Assembly: GCF_004137355.1 (NCBI RefSeq)
Contig: NZ_SDVB01000238.1
Coordinates: forward strand, 682,001 to 746,000
Reading direction: 5' to 3'
Length of the DNA: 64,000 nucleotides
From: Ciceribacter ferrooxidans
Lineage (GTDB): Bacteria; Pseudomonadota; Alphaproteobacteria; Rhizobiales; Rhizobiaceae
The notes under the pieces were generated by a model that was not told the origin of the DNA, did not search any database, and saw only the letters and a list, made by a program, of their open reading frames with translations. The stretch's first letter is position 1, and each line of letters opens with the position of its first letter. Of this stretch, positions 8,164-16,377 are shown piece after piece. The position numbers were made by a program, and so were the translations under genes.

Positions 8164-10062
8164 ATGACCCGATACAAGACCATTGCGCTGACGGCGGTAT
8201 TTGCTGCGTTCACGGCCCTGAGTACTGCGCCGCGTCCCGCGGCCGCGATCACCCTGCTCGACATGCTGCGCGGCGGTCCGGGCGCAGACAATCGCCAGCG
8301 GGGCAACGATACCTTCTTCGGCCGGCGTCTTCCCGGTGTCTCCGATCCGGTGGCCGATCCCGAACCGCTGCCGAAGGTCAGCGGACCGCGCTACTACACC
8401 TACAAGCCGGAAGCGACGCGCCCGGTGACGATCACCGCGCCCGCCATGGCTGCCGCTCAGCCAGCAGTCACCGGTTCCGACGCTTCGACGACCGCGAGCA
8501 TCGCACCGGTCGATCCGCAGTTGGAGCAGCGCCGGCTGCTCTCTGAAACGAAGTCGCGTGCGCCTGACGATATCGCCGCCGCTGTCGAGGCCTATTACAA
8601 TGCCGGCCGTCCGCTGATCTGGGTGAGCGAAAACGGTATGACGGAACGTGCCCGCTCTGCGCTTGCCACGTTCGCCGAAGCGGATCTCGTCGGACTGGTC
8701 CCCGAGGATTATCTGGTCGCGGCACCGGCCGAGGCGGCTGCGGACGCGGACCCGCTTGGCCGTCAGCGCGAGCTCATGGCTTTCGAACTTTCGATGTCGA
8801 TCAAGGCGCTGACCTATGTCGGAGACACGGTTCGCGGTCGCGTCGACCCGAACAAGCTCTCCGGCTACCACGACATCAAGCGCAAGACGGTTAACTTCAA
8901 GCCGGTCCTCAACATGATGCGGCTCAGCCCCGATGTCGGCGCCTACCTCAAGAGTCGTATGCCGGCAAATCCGCAGTTCCAGGCGCTGCAGGCGGAACTC
9001 GTCCGCCTCAAGGCGGAGCAGAGCGATCCGTCCCAGACGATCACGATTGCCCCGGGTACGCTCCTGAAGCCTGGTGTCACCAATCCGGAACTTGCCAACG
9101 TCATCGCCGCGATCAAGCTACGGGCCTCCGAGGCGCTGAAGACGGAGCATGCTGCGACGCTCGCCGCCTATACGGGGACGCCGGAATACACGCCTGAACT
9201 CGTCGCCCTCGTCGAAGGCTTCCAGAAGGAGAGTGGCCTGCATCCCGACGGCGTCGTCGGCAAGGCGACCATCCGGACGCTGATGGGTGACAGCAATGCC
9301 GCCAAGATCGAGAAGCTCGTGGTGGCGATGGAGGAGTTGCGCTGGCTGCCCGCCGATCTCGGCTCCCGCTACGTCTTCATCAACCAGCCGGCCTTCACGG
9401 CCTACTACGTGAACGAGGGGCGTCCGGAACTGTCGATGCGGGTCGTGGTCGGTTCCAAGGCGAACCAGACCTACTTCTTCAACGACCAGATCGAGACCGT
9501 CGAGTTCAACCCGTACTGGGGTGTGCCGAAGTCGATCATCATCAACGAGATGCTGCCGAAGCTGCGCCAGGATCCCGGCTACCTCGACCGTCTGGGTTAC
9601 GAGGTGAGCTATGGCGGCCGCAAGGTCTCGTCGAGCGCCGTGGACTGGAATTCGACGCACAATGTCGACGTCCGCCAGCCGCCGGGAAGCGACAATGCGC
9701 TCGGCGAGCTGAAGATCCTCTTCCCGAATGCCCATTCGATCTACATGCACGACACGCCGTCGAAGAGCTTCTTCAAGCGTGACATGCGGGCGCTGAGCCA
9801 TGGCTGCGTGCGTCTCGCCGAGCCGCGCCGGATGGCCGCCGCGGTGATGGGAACGACCGTCGAGGACATCGGTGCGCAAATCGCCGCCGGCCAGAACCGT
9901 GCGGTCCAGGTGCCGCAAAAGATCCCGGTCTATGTCTCGTATTTCACGGCATGGCCGAACAAGGATGGCGTCATCGAGTATTTCGACGACGTCTACGGGC
10001 GCGACGAATACACCCGCAAGGCTTTCGCGGTTACGAGCGAAGCCCGTTCGGCGCGCAGCTGA
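8164..10062 (+). CDS. L,D-transpeptidase with peptidoglycan-binding domain (YcbB/LdtD-like)
   Basis: A 632-residue exported protein. An N-terminal signal peptide (about 1-28, ending APRPAAA) is followed by a low-complexity linker and a helical scaffold. Next come a peptidoglycan-binding repeat (LVEGFQKESGLHPDGVVGK, about 350-370) and a C-terminal YkuD catalytic domain. The catalytic loop SHGCVRLAEPRR holds the nucleophile Cys near residue 546, with its partner His just before. Such enzymes form 3-3 crosslinks in peptidoglycan, which are abundant in polar-growing Rhizobiales. The start is ATG 8164; the frame runs open upstream without a signal sequence. It converges on gph with an 18-bp gap. 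Confidence 0.9.
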   Translation: MTRYKTIALTAVFAAFTALSTAPRPAAAITLLDMLRGGPGADNRQRGNDTFFGRRLPGVSDPVADPEPLPKVSGPRYYTYKPEATRPVTITAPAMAAAQPAVTGSDASTTASIAPVDPQLEQRRLLSETKSRAPDDIAAAVEAYYNAGRPLIWVSENGMTERARSALATFAEADLVGLVPEDYLVAAPAEAAADADPLGRQRELMAFELSMSIKALTYVGDTVRGRVDPNKLSGYHDIKRKTVNFKPVLNMMRLSPDVGAYLKSRMPANPQFQALQAELVRLKAEQSDPSQTITIAPGTLLKPGVTNPELANVIAAIKLRASEALKTEHAATLAAYTGTPEYTPELVALVEGFQKESGLHPDGVVGKATIRTLMGDSNAAKIEKLVVAMEELRWLPADLGSRYVFINQPAFTAYYVNEGRPELSMRVVVGSKANQTYFFNDQIETVEFNPYWGVPKSIIINEMLPKLRQDPGYLDRLGYEVSYGGRKVSSSAVDWNSTHNVDVRQPPGSDNALGELKILFPNAHSIYMHDTPSKSFFKRDMRALSHGCVRLAEPRRMAAAVMGTTVEDIGAQIAAGQNRAVQVPQKIPVYVSYFTAWPNKDGVIEYFDDVYGRDEYTRKAFAVTSEARSARS

Positions 10063-10070
10063 TCGCGACC

Positions 10071-10093
10071 TGCGGGGAGGTCATCTCCCCGCA
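10071..10093. terminator. Terminator-like hairpin between converging genes
   Basis: A perfect 9-bp stem (10071-10079 with 10085-10093) with loop GTCAT overlaps the gph stop codon. It lies nine bases past the transpeptidase stop. There is no U-tract on either side, so intrinsic termination is uncertain. Confidence 0.4.
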
Positions 10094-10758
10094 AGCATCT
10101 CCTCGAGGAGGGCGGGCGTCAGCTCGTCGAAATGGTTGATGAGCCGGTCAGCGCCGAGCTCCTCGACCGGCTTGTCCGAATAGCCGAAGGGCACGACGAT
10201 CGACGGAATGCCGGCGTTCTTCGCGGCGAGCACGTCGTTGATGCTGTCTCCGACCATGATGGCGCGTCGCGGATCGCCGCCTGCCTTTTCGATGGTGCCG
10301 GTCAGATGGCCAGCGTCCGGCTTGCGGACCGCAAACGTGTCTCCGCCGGCGATGACCGCGAAACGGTCGGCGAGGCCGAGTTTCTCGATCAGCGGAATCG
10401 CCAGTTCCTCGATCTTGTTGGTGCAGACGGCCAGGCCGTAGCCGGCCTCGGCAAGTCTCGCAAGCGCCTCGGCAAGACCGGGAAACGGCCGGCTCTCGCC
10501 GGGCATCTCCGATTTGTAATGAACGATGAAGCGGTCGAGCAGCGGCGCCAGCTCGTCCTGCGTCAGCGGCACGCCGCGGAGGCGGAAGGCCCGTTCGATC
10601 ATCGCGCGCGCGCCGTGTCCGACGAGGTGCGTGAGGTCCTCGTAACCGACCGGATCGAGCCCGGCCGCTGCTATGGTGTGATTGAGGCTGCTGATCAGGT
10701 CCGGTGCCGTGTCTACCAAGGTGCCGTCGAGATCGAAGACGATGATGGGGGCGGTCAA
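10081..10758 (-). CDS. gph: Phosphoglycolate phosphatase (HAD family)
   Basis: A 225-residue HAD-superfamily phosphatase. Motif I is IIVFDLDGTLVD at the very N-terminus (nucleophile Asp near residue 8). Motif II is AVCTNK, and motif IV is MVGDSINDVLAAKNAGIPS. The cap domain and length suit phosphoglycolate phosphatase (Gph/CbbZ type), which removes 2-phosphoglycolate made during DNA repair or oxygenase chemistry. The start is TTG 10756-10758 with SD GGAGA (reverse strand, 10765-10769). The same frame is open for nearly 1.4 kb upstream, but only as the antisense shadow of rpiA and the DUF2059 gene. Divergent from rpiA with about 150 bp between them. Confidence 0.88.
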   Translation of the reverse strand: MTAPIIVFDLDGTLVDTAPDLISSLNHTIAAAGLDPVGYEDLTHLVGHGARAMIERAFRLRGVPLTQDELAPLLDRFIVHYKSEMPGESRPFPGLAEALARLAEAGYGLAVCTNKIEELAIPLIEKLGLADRFAVIAGGDTFAVRKPDAGHLTGTIEKAGGDPRRAIMVGDSINDVLAAKNAGIPSIVVPFGYSDKPVEELGADRLINHFDELTPALLEEMLAGR

Positions 10759-10911
10759 TCCGGGTCTCCGCTGGTACGAGGGGTGCTCCTCAAAGCCGGT
10801 TATGGCATGGACAGGCGAATTGCAACCACGATGCCGCATGCTGGGGGCTTTCGTTTGTTCCATGAGCCGTGTAAACAGCTTCACGACGAAACAGACTGGA
10901 GCTGAAGGCGT

Positions 10912-11604
10912 ATGGACGCCCGCGAAATGAAGATCAAAGCCGCTGCTGCGGCACTGGAGCACGTCCGCGACGGGATGCGTCTCGGCATCGGAACCGGCTC
11001 TACCGCGGAAGAGTTCGTCCGGCTTCTCGCGGAAAAGGTCTCCGCAGGCCTGCGCGTCGAAGGCGTTCCGACGTCGGAGCGTACCGCGCGGCTCTGTGTG
11101 GAACTCGGTGTGCCGCTCAAATCGCTCGACGAGCTTCCCGAACTCGATCTCACCATCGACGGTGCCGACGAGGTGGACGGGCGGCTGCGCCTCATCAAGG
11201 GCGGCGGCGGCGCGCTTCTGCGCGAAAAGATCGTCGCAGCGGCCTCGCAGCGCATGATCGTGATCGCCGACGAGAGCAAGGTCGTCGACACGCTCGGCCG
11301 CTTCCCACTGCCAGTCGAGATCAATCCTTTCGGCCAGGCCGCTACCCTCATCGCCATCGAAAAGACCGCCTCCAGGCTCGGCCTTTCCGGCGAACTCAAG
11401 ATGCGAGCTTCCGGCGACGGACTTTTCAAAACGGACGGTGGACACTTCATCGTCGACGCATCTTTTGGCCGCATTCCTGATGCAGAGGCCTTGGCGAGAG
11501 AATTGAATTCCATCCCCGGCGTCGTGGAACACGGGTTGTTCATCAATCTGGCAACGCTCGCCATCATCGCTGGTCCGGCCGGCGCGCGTGTGCTTGAGGC
11601 ATAA
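10912..11604 (+). CDS. rpiA: Ribose-5-phosphate isomerase A
   Basis: A 230-residue RpiA that interconverts ribose 5-phosphate and ribulose 5-phosphate in the pentose phosphate pathway. Diagnostic segments are [13 protein letters not shown] (phosphate loop, about 25-37), [12 protein letters not shown] and [16 protein letters not shown] with the catalytic region. The C-terminal block GVVEHGLFI is intact. The length is normal for the family. It starts at ATG 10912 with GAAGG upstream and is followed 24 bp later by the DUF2059 gene, with which it may form a transcription unit ending at the terminator near 12198. Confidence 0.95.
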   Translation: MDAREMKIKAAAAALEHVRDGMRLGIGTGSTAEEFVRLLAEKVSAGLRVEGVPTSERTARLCVELGVPLKSLDELPELDLTIDGADEVDGRLRLIKGGGGALLREKIVAAASQRMIVIADESKVVDTLGRFPLPVEINPFGQAATLIAIEKTASRLGLSGELKMRASGDGLFKTDGGHFIVDASFGRIPDAEALARELNSIPGVVEHGLFINLATLAIIAGPAGARVLEA

Positions 11605-11628
11605 TACTAGACAGGAGCATTGAATTTC

Positions 11629-12174
11629 ATGATCAAGTATTCCGGTTTCGGCCGTCTTGCGTCTGCCGCCGTCGTTCTCGGAGGGCTCATGCTCGGCGCC
11701 TCCGCCAAGGCGCAGGATATTTCTCCGGAGCACCTGCAGGCCGCGCGGACCGCGATCACCGTTCTCGGTGTGACCGATCGCTTCGACAACATCCTCCCCG
11801 CTGTCGCTGATCGTCTCAAGACGCAGCTGATCCAAGCCTATCCGAACCTGCAGGACCAGATCTACGGCGAGGTCGACAAGCAGGCGCTTTCGCTGGCCGC
11901 CCGCCGTGGCGACCTGGAGAAGGAGGCGGCGATGGTTTATGCCAAGGCCTTCACGGCCGAAGAACTGAAGGTGATTTCCGACTTCTACAGCAGCGATGCG
12001 GGCAAGAAGCTCCTGAAGGACGGACCGATTGCCACCCGCGAACTGATGAAGGCCGCCGACATCTGGACCGCCGGCGTTGCCCGCGACCTCGAAAAGCAGA
12101 CCAACGATGCCCTTCTGAGCGTCGTCGGCGCGCAGGCTCCCGCCGCTGATCCGGCCGCTGCACCGAAGCCGTAA
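11629..12174 (+). CDS. DUF2059 domain secreted protein
   Basis: A 181-residue protein with a clear signal peptide (about residues 1-27, ending GASAKA before QDIS) and one DUF2059 domain. The domain includes FTAEELKVISDFYSSDAGKK (about 107-126), the family core. DUF2059 proteins are periplasmic and their role is unknown. The C-terminus is a short Ala/Pro tail. The start is ATG 11629 with AGGAG at 11613-11617; an in-frame TTG at 11620 is too close to the SD. It sits 24 bp behind rpiA and 14 bp before a strong terminator arm region. Confidence 0.82.
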   Translation: MIKYSGFGRLASAAVVLGGLMLGASAKAQDISPEHLQAARTAITVLGVTDRFDNILPAVADRLKTQLIQAYPNLQDQIYGEVDKQALSLAARRGDLEKEAAMVYAKAFTAEELKVISDFYSSDAGKKLLKDGPIATRELMKAADIWTAGVARDLEKQTNDALLSVVGAQAPAADPAAAPKP

Positions 12175-12197
12175 GGCGATCACGAATTCGTTTTCGC

Positions 12198-12229
12198 AAA
12201 GCCCGGAAGCTCTTCCGGGCTTTTCTTTT
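12198..12229 (+). terminator. Intrinsic terminator after rpiA-DUF2059
   Basis: A perfect 11-bp stem (12198-12208 with 12213-12223) with loop GCTC is followed by TTTCTTTT. It ends the rpiA-DUF2059 unit ahead of gor. Confidence 0.9.
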
Positions 12230-12294
12230 GGCTGGTACCCGCCCTATATCGGGGGCGGTTTCACCGGCCTTTTGTTGTTCTCCAGGAGTTTCTG

Positions 12295-13683
12295 ATGGCG
12301 GATTTCGATTATGACCTGTTCGTGATCGGCGGCGGTTCCGGCGGCGTGCGCAGTGCACGGCTCGCGGCCTCGCTCGGCAAGCGCGTGGCGATCGCGGAGG
12401 AATACCGTTTCGGCGGCACCTGCGTCATCCGCGGCTGCGTGCCGAAGAAGCTGTTCGTATACGCTTCGCAGTATCACGAGCACTTCGAGGATGCCGTGGG
12501 CTACGGCTGGTCCGTCGGTGAAACCAGCTTTAACTGGAAGAAGCTGATCGCTGCGAAGGACAAGGAGATCGGCCGGCTCGAAGGCCTCTATCGCAAGGGG
12601 CTGGAGAACGCAGGGGCGGAAATCCTGGAGACACGCGCCGAGCTGACGGGACCGAACAGCGTCCGGCTGGTGAAGAGCGGCCGGGTCGTCACCGCGGAAC
12701 GGATCGTCATCGCCGTCGGCGGCGCACCCAATCCGCACGCCTCGCTGCCGGGGCACGAGCTCTGCATCTCGTCCAACGAGGCCTTCCATCTCGAGGAACT
12801 GCCCCGTTCGATCGTGATTGCCGGCGGCGGCTATATCGCGGTCGAGTTCGCGAACATCTTCCACGGTCTCGGCGTCGACACCACGCTCATCTACCGGGGC
12901 ATGGAAATCCTGTCGCGGTTCGATCAGGACATGCGGCGTGGCCTGCATGAGGCGATGGAGGCGAAGGGTATCCGCATTCTCTGCCACGACGTGATCGAGA
13001 AGGTGGAGAAGACGCCGGCCGACGGCCTCCGGGTAACGACGAAGAACAACGATGTCCTCACCGCCGACCAGGTGATGCTGGCTCTCGGCCGCGATCCGAA
13101 CACCAGCGGGCTCGGCCTCGAGGTGGCCGGCGTCGTCACCAATGAGCGCGGCGCGATCGTCGTCGACGAATATTCGCGGACCAATGTGCCGGGGATCTTC
13201 GCGTTCGGTGACGTCACCGACCGGGTACAGCTTACGCCGGTCGCGATCCATGAGGCGATGTGCTTCATCGAGACCGAATACAAGAACAATCCGACCCGGC
13301 CAGACCATGACTTGATAGCCACCGCGGTCTTCTCACAGCCGGAGATCGGCACCATCGGCCTTTCCGAGGAGCAGGCCGCCAAGCGTTATCCGGAGATAGA
13401 GGTCTACCGCGCGCAGTTCCGGCCGATGAAGGCGACGCTCTCGGGACGCAATGAGAAGATGGTCATGAAGCTGATCGTCAATGCCGCGGACCGGAAGGTC
13501 GTCGGGGCGCATGTGCTCGGCCACGACGCCGGCGAGATGGCGCAGCTTCTCGGCATCACGTTGAAGGCGGGCTGCACCAAAGACGATTTCGACCGGACCA
13601 TGGCGGTGCATCCGACGGCGGCAGAAGAGCTCGTGACCATGTACAGCCCGAGCTACCGTGTGAGGAACGGCGAGCGCGTCTGA
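12295..13683 (+). CDS. gor: Glutathione-disulfide reductase
   Basis: A 462-residue FAD-dependent pyridine nucleotide-disulfide oxidoreductase. The N-terminal FAD fold reads VIGGGSGGVRSARLAASLG. The redox pair is Cys43/Cys48 in GGTCVIRGCVPKK, the GR-type motif with RGCVPKK. The NAD(P)H fold reads VIAGGGYIAVEFANIFHG. The C-terminal dimer interface carries the proton-acceptor His in AVHPTAAEEL. It reduces GSSG to GSH with NADPH in the cytosol. It lies alone between the terminator at 12198 and the converging TadG-like gene. An SD (AGGAG) stands before the ATG. Confidence 0.95.
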   Translation: MADFDYDLFVIGGGSGGVRSARLAASLGKRVAIAEEYRFGGTCVIRGCVPKKLFVYASQYHEHFEDAVGYGWSVGETSFNWKKLIAAKDKEIGRLEGLYRKGLENAGAEILETRAELTGPNSVRLVKSGRVVTAERIVIAVGGAPNPHASLPGHELCISSNEAFHLEELPRSIVIAGGGYIAVEFANIFHGLGVDTTLIYRGMEILSRFDQDMRRGLHEAMEAKGIRILCHDVIEKVEKTPADGLRVTTKNNDVLTADQVMLALGRDPNTSGLGLEVAGVVTNERGAIVVDEYSRTNVPGIFAFGDVTDRVQLTPVAIHEAMCFIETEYKNNPTRPDHDLIATAVFSQPEIGTIGLSEEQAAKRYPEIEVYRAQFRPMKATLSGRNEKMVMKLIVNAADRKVVGAHVLGHDAGEMAQLLGITLKAGCTKDDFDRTMAVHPTAAEELVTMYSPSYRVRNGERV

Positions 13684-13694
13684 CAGACGCGCTC
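13672..13694. terminator. Hairpin straddling the gor stop codon
   Basis: A 9-bp stem (13672-13680 with 13686-13694) has the stop codon in its TGACA loop and lies between converging genes. It has no U-tract, so it could be a terminator aid or an RNA-end stabiliser. Confidence 0.35.
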
Positions 13695-13714
13695 ACTCTC
13701 GTCGATTCCACCGA

Positions 13715-15004
13715 TCAGCTGGAGAGCCGCGGCGTGCCGATGACCTTCTGGAAGAGGGCTTCCATCGCCTCGGTAATGCCCTCCGTCGGGCTTACCTCGA
13801 AATAGAGGCCCGGCGAGGCGCATGCGCGCATCCGGTCGGCGATCTCGCTCTGGAACGGTTTGATCCACGTATTATACCAGGAGTTCTGGGGCAGGGGCAG
13901 GTAGGTCGTATAGAGGGCCGCGATCTTGATGCCCTTCTTCTTCAAGGGCTCGCAAACCGAATAGTCGATCGGCTCCTGACAGCGTGTGCCGGTCGTCTTT
14001 TTGGTGCAGCACGACCCCTTGGCACTGTCCGTCAACCCGTCCGAGACGAAGAAGACCACCTTTTCAGGGTCGGTCTTGTTCTTGCCGCTGCCGCCCTTCT
14101 TGATGATCTTCTCGAGATTCTTGAAGGCGTTGTCTAGATCTGTCGCCTGGTCGTGATTGTAGTTCTGGTATGGGATTGACATCAGGTCGATGGCGTTCGC
14201 TGCAGTGCGCACCGCGTTCATGTCCGACGACAGCGTCGAGATCTCCGTAAGCTTCGTATCCTTTGCCGAGGTGCCAAAGGTGTAGATGCCCATCCGGTAT
14301 TGGCTCGGATAGCGTGCTGCATCCGTGGCGCTATAGGTGAGCTGCTGAACGGCCTCGCGAACGACGTCGATCCGCATGGCGACGCCGAGGTCCTTGGCCA
14401 GGTCGTAATAGTCGTAGCTCTTCGATTCGTCGTGGCATGCAAAGGCGCACTTGTCCGAGGTGTGGCGTTCCATCGTCTCGATGTCCGCCATGGTCGCGCC
14501 GACACCCATCGACGGGGTATTGTCGAGCAGCATGTAGAAGTCCATGAAGGTGCCGGTGTTGTAGGTCGCCGTCGCCGTTCCGGTCACTTCAATCATATCG
14601 TGGTTGAGAAGCCTCAGGAAGCTCGTCGGCACCTGCGCCTTGAAGGTGACGACAGCGTTCATCGTGTCGTCCTGCTTCGTTATGTCGATGGAAAGGTCCG
14701 TCAATTTCGTGACCATGCCCGACGGCAGCTGACCGTCGAACAGCTTGCGCGCATCCTTCTCTGCGACGACGATCGTGCCGTTCTCGGAGGAGTTGATCGC
14801 CGCCAGCACGCCGACAGACTGGGTCGAGAGTGCGCCGATCGCCGCGGCGTCGGCGGCAGCAAGCAGCGCCGACCGCTGTTCGATTGCATAACCGACGTCG
14901 ATGGCCATGCCGATTGTGCCGAGAAGCGGAAGGGCAAGGAGCGCCGTCGTAGTGGCAAAATTTCCCGAACGATCTCTAAAATACTGCGCAAGTGAAAGAT
15001 GCAT
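13715..15004 (-). CDS. TadE/TadG-like pilus assembly protein with vWA domain
   Basis: A 429-residue protein of the TadG type. The N-terminus has the TadE/G signature: basic residues and RSGNFATTTALLALPLLG, a single membrane segment with a Glu replaced, then a short YAIEQRSALLAAADAAA helix. The rest is a von Willebrand A domain whose metal site reads LLDNTPSMG (D-x-T-x-S, near residue 163). Such proteins help assemble Flp/Tad pili at the envelope. No other tad or cpa gene is in the window, so this is a detached paralogue. Two TTAA-N7-TTAA-type boxes lie upstream at 15098-15112 and 15149-15163, suggesting CtrA control. Confidence 0.8.
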   Translation of the reverse strand: MHLSLAQYFRDRSGNFATTTALLALPLLGTIGMAIDVGYAIEQRSALLAAADAAAIGALSTQSVGVLAAINSSENGTIVVAEKDARKLFDGQLPSGMVTKLTDLSIDITKQDDTMNAVVTFKAQVPTSFLRLLNHDMIEVTGTATATYNTGTFMDFYMLLDNTPSMGVGATMADIETMERHTSDKCAFACHDESKSYDYYDLAKDLGVAMRIDVVREAVQQLTYSATDAARYPSQYRMGIYTFGTSAKDTKLTEISTLSSDMNAVRTAANAIDLMSIPYQNYNHDQATDLDNAFKNLEKIIKKGGSGKNKTDPEKVVFFVSDGLTDSAKGSCCTKKTTGTRCQEPIDYSVCEPLKKKGIKIAALYTTYLPLPQNSWYNTWIKPFQSEIADRMRACASPGLYFEVSPTEGITEAMEALFQKVIGTPRLSS

Positions 15005-15097
15005 TTCAGTCTACCTGATTTCGAGGATCCGCGCGCTCATCGCACCGTAATCCACCCGGCCAACATCCCGGGCTGTATCAAAATTTGTGCATCCCTA

Positions 15098-15112
15098 TTA
15101 TTTTAGAGTTAA
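15098..15112. promoter_or_regulatory. Degenerate CtrA-like box (TTAT-N7-TTAA)
   Basis: One mismatch from TTAA-N7-TTAA, about 95 bp upstream of the TadG-like start. It is supported by the perfect copy at 15149-15163. The CtrA link is inferred from the motif. Confidence 0.4.
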
Positions 15113-15148
15113 TTGTACAGTCCGGGCGCAGGCTTTCAGCTCTTGAGA

Positions 15149-15163
15149 TTAACGTCTGGTTAA
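15149..15163. promoter_or_regulatory. Perfect CtrA-like box (TTAA-N7-TTAA)
   Basis: TTAACGTCTGGTTAA matches the alphaproteobacterial CtrA consensus exactly, 145 bp upstream of the TadG-like gene. The other side is the 3' end of a hydrolase, so the TadG-like gene is the only promoter it can serve here. Confidence 0.6.
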
Positions 15164-15195
15164 ATTCGGTGTTTCTTTGAGGATATTCGTTTCCG

Positions 15196-16098
15196 TTACT
15201 TTGTGCCGGCCACGCCGACAGCGAAGTCGCTACCCGCTCCGACCTCCAGCCAGTCTGTCGTCGGTTTCCACAGCCGTTCGCGATGGGCGGAACGGAAAAA
15301 GCCCAGATGGCCGATCGGCATGTCCGGAGACACCGGCGAGATCCAGGCGGTCTGCCTGGGTGCCCGGACATAATGCTTCAGGATCGCGTGCTGTGCCCGC
15401 GCGGTTCCCCAGGGGTCGTCGGTAAGGCCGATGGCAAGGATCGGCGTCTCCACCTCGCCATAGCGGCGGGCCGCATCCATGGAGGGATCGGCGAAGAAAT
15501 ATTCGGGGTTGCGGTCCCAGCGCGCCCACTGGCGGAAGACGCTGCCGGGAAGGGTCTCCCCGAGGCCGATCCAGCCGGGTACGCGGCCGGTCAGCATGGC
15601 AAGCGGTACGCCGATGAGGTTCATCGCTGTGAAGACCTTGAGGGGAACGTTCGTGTAGCGCCAGTGACCCGACATCACCGCCACCATCAGGTAGCGCAGG
15701 AAGCGCTGGTGCCGGCCGCAGAGCCCGAGCGCCTGCCCGCCGAAGGACTGGCCGACGCCGACCATCGGGTGGTCGGGTGCGACCGCATCGAGGACGTCCA
15801 CGGCGGCCGGCATGTCCTTTTCTGCCCAATCCGCCATCAGCGGCTCGCTTTTCCAGCCCGAGGGCGGCTTTGATGCCGACACGCCGCGATAATCGTAGGT
15901 TAGAACGGCGCGGAAGCCACGGTCCTGCACGAGATAGGTCGCGAAGCGATTGTAGAAGCCGCGAGGTACGGCCGCGGCCGACGAGATGAGGGCGAGGGGA
16001 CCTTCGCCGGTGCCGGCAAAGAGAGTTCCTTTCAGCGGAAAGCCGTCATCGGCCTCAAATGTGATGTCCTTCCCGATCACTGCGGCATCGCTCGACAT
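15196..16098 (-). CDS. Alpha/beta hydrolase (esterase-like)
   Basis: A 300-residue alpha/beta hydrolase. It shows DGFPLKGTLF (N-terminal strand), the SSAAAVPRGFYNRFA oxyanion region, TYDYRGVSAS, and the nucleophile elbow VGVGQSFGGQALGL with Ser near residue 113. A C-terminal IGHLGFFR segment likely carries the catalytic His. The closest generic description is the AB-hydrolase family annotated as predicted alpha/beta hydrolase YheT- or COG4757-like. The start is ATG 16096-16098 with SD GGGAGGAG. The open frame extends 67 codons upstream without an SD. Substrate unknown. Confidence 0.8.
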   Translation of the reverse strand: MSSDAAVIGKDITFEADDGFPLKGTLFAGTGEGPLALISSAAAVPRGFYNRFATYLVQDRGFRAVLTYDYRGVSASKPPSGWKSEPLMADWAEKDMPAAVDVLDAVAPDHPMVGVGQSFGGQALGLCGRHQRFLRYLMVAVMSGHWRYTNVPLKVFTAMNLIGVPLAMLTGRVPGWIGLGETLPGSVFRQWARWDRNPEYFFADPSMDAARRYGEVETPILAIGLTDDPWGTARAQHAILKHYVRAPRQTAWISPVSPDMPIGHLGFFRSAHRERLWKPTTDWLEVGAGSDFAVGVAGTK

Positions 16099-16144
16099 TG
16101 GCTCCTCCCGTTCGGCGCAACGCGGCCACCGATATGCCTCGATA

Positions 16145-16165
16145 TTAACGTTTACGTCAATGTAA
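16145..16165 (-). promoter_or_regulatory. Imperfect dyad / possible promoter of the 15196-16098 hydrolase gene
   Basis: The stretch TTAACGTTTACGTCAATGTAA contains half-sites TTTACG and TTGACG(T) on opposite strands. On the minus strand it offers a TTGACG -35 element about 60 bases before the hydrolase ATG. It recalls MerR-type (LiuR-like) operators in proteobacteria, but no such regulator is encoded nearby. Confidence 0.3.
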
Positions 16166-16330
16166 GTTTTCTTGTGAGGCGCCGCCTCGGCGGTGTACCG
16201 CTCCGCGGGAGCCGGGCAGGTCGCGATCGAACGACGCAGCCTGCGGTCTCGCCTGCATGATGGGCGAGGCGCGGCTTCGCCCGAAGTTCGGCTTTCCAAG
16301 TCGGCGATAAGAGTTTATAAGCCGCCCATT

Positions 16331-16349
16331 CGACGGCAGGAGGCCGTCG
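16331..16349 (+). other. Hairpin with AGGAG loop in the DAHP synthase leader
   Basis: A perfect 7-bp stem (16331-16337 with 16343-16349) presents an SD-like AGGAG loop 28 bases before the synthase ATG. It is too far upstream to be the ribosome-binding site. Possible leader regulatory structure. Confidence 0.3.
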
Positions 16350-16377
16350 CACTGCGTGAACAGGTTAGGTTACGATC

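Noticed and set aside
10759-12183. Long N-terminal extension of gph
   Set aside because: The extra codons are antisense to rpiA and the DUF2059 gene. A TTG with a good SD stands exactly before the HAD motif.
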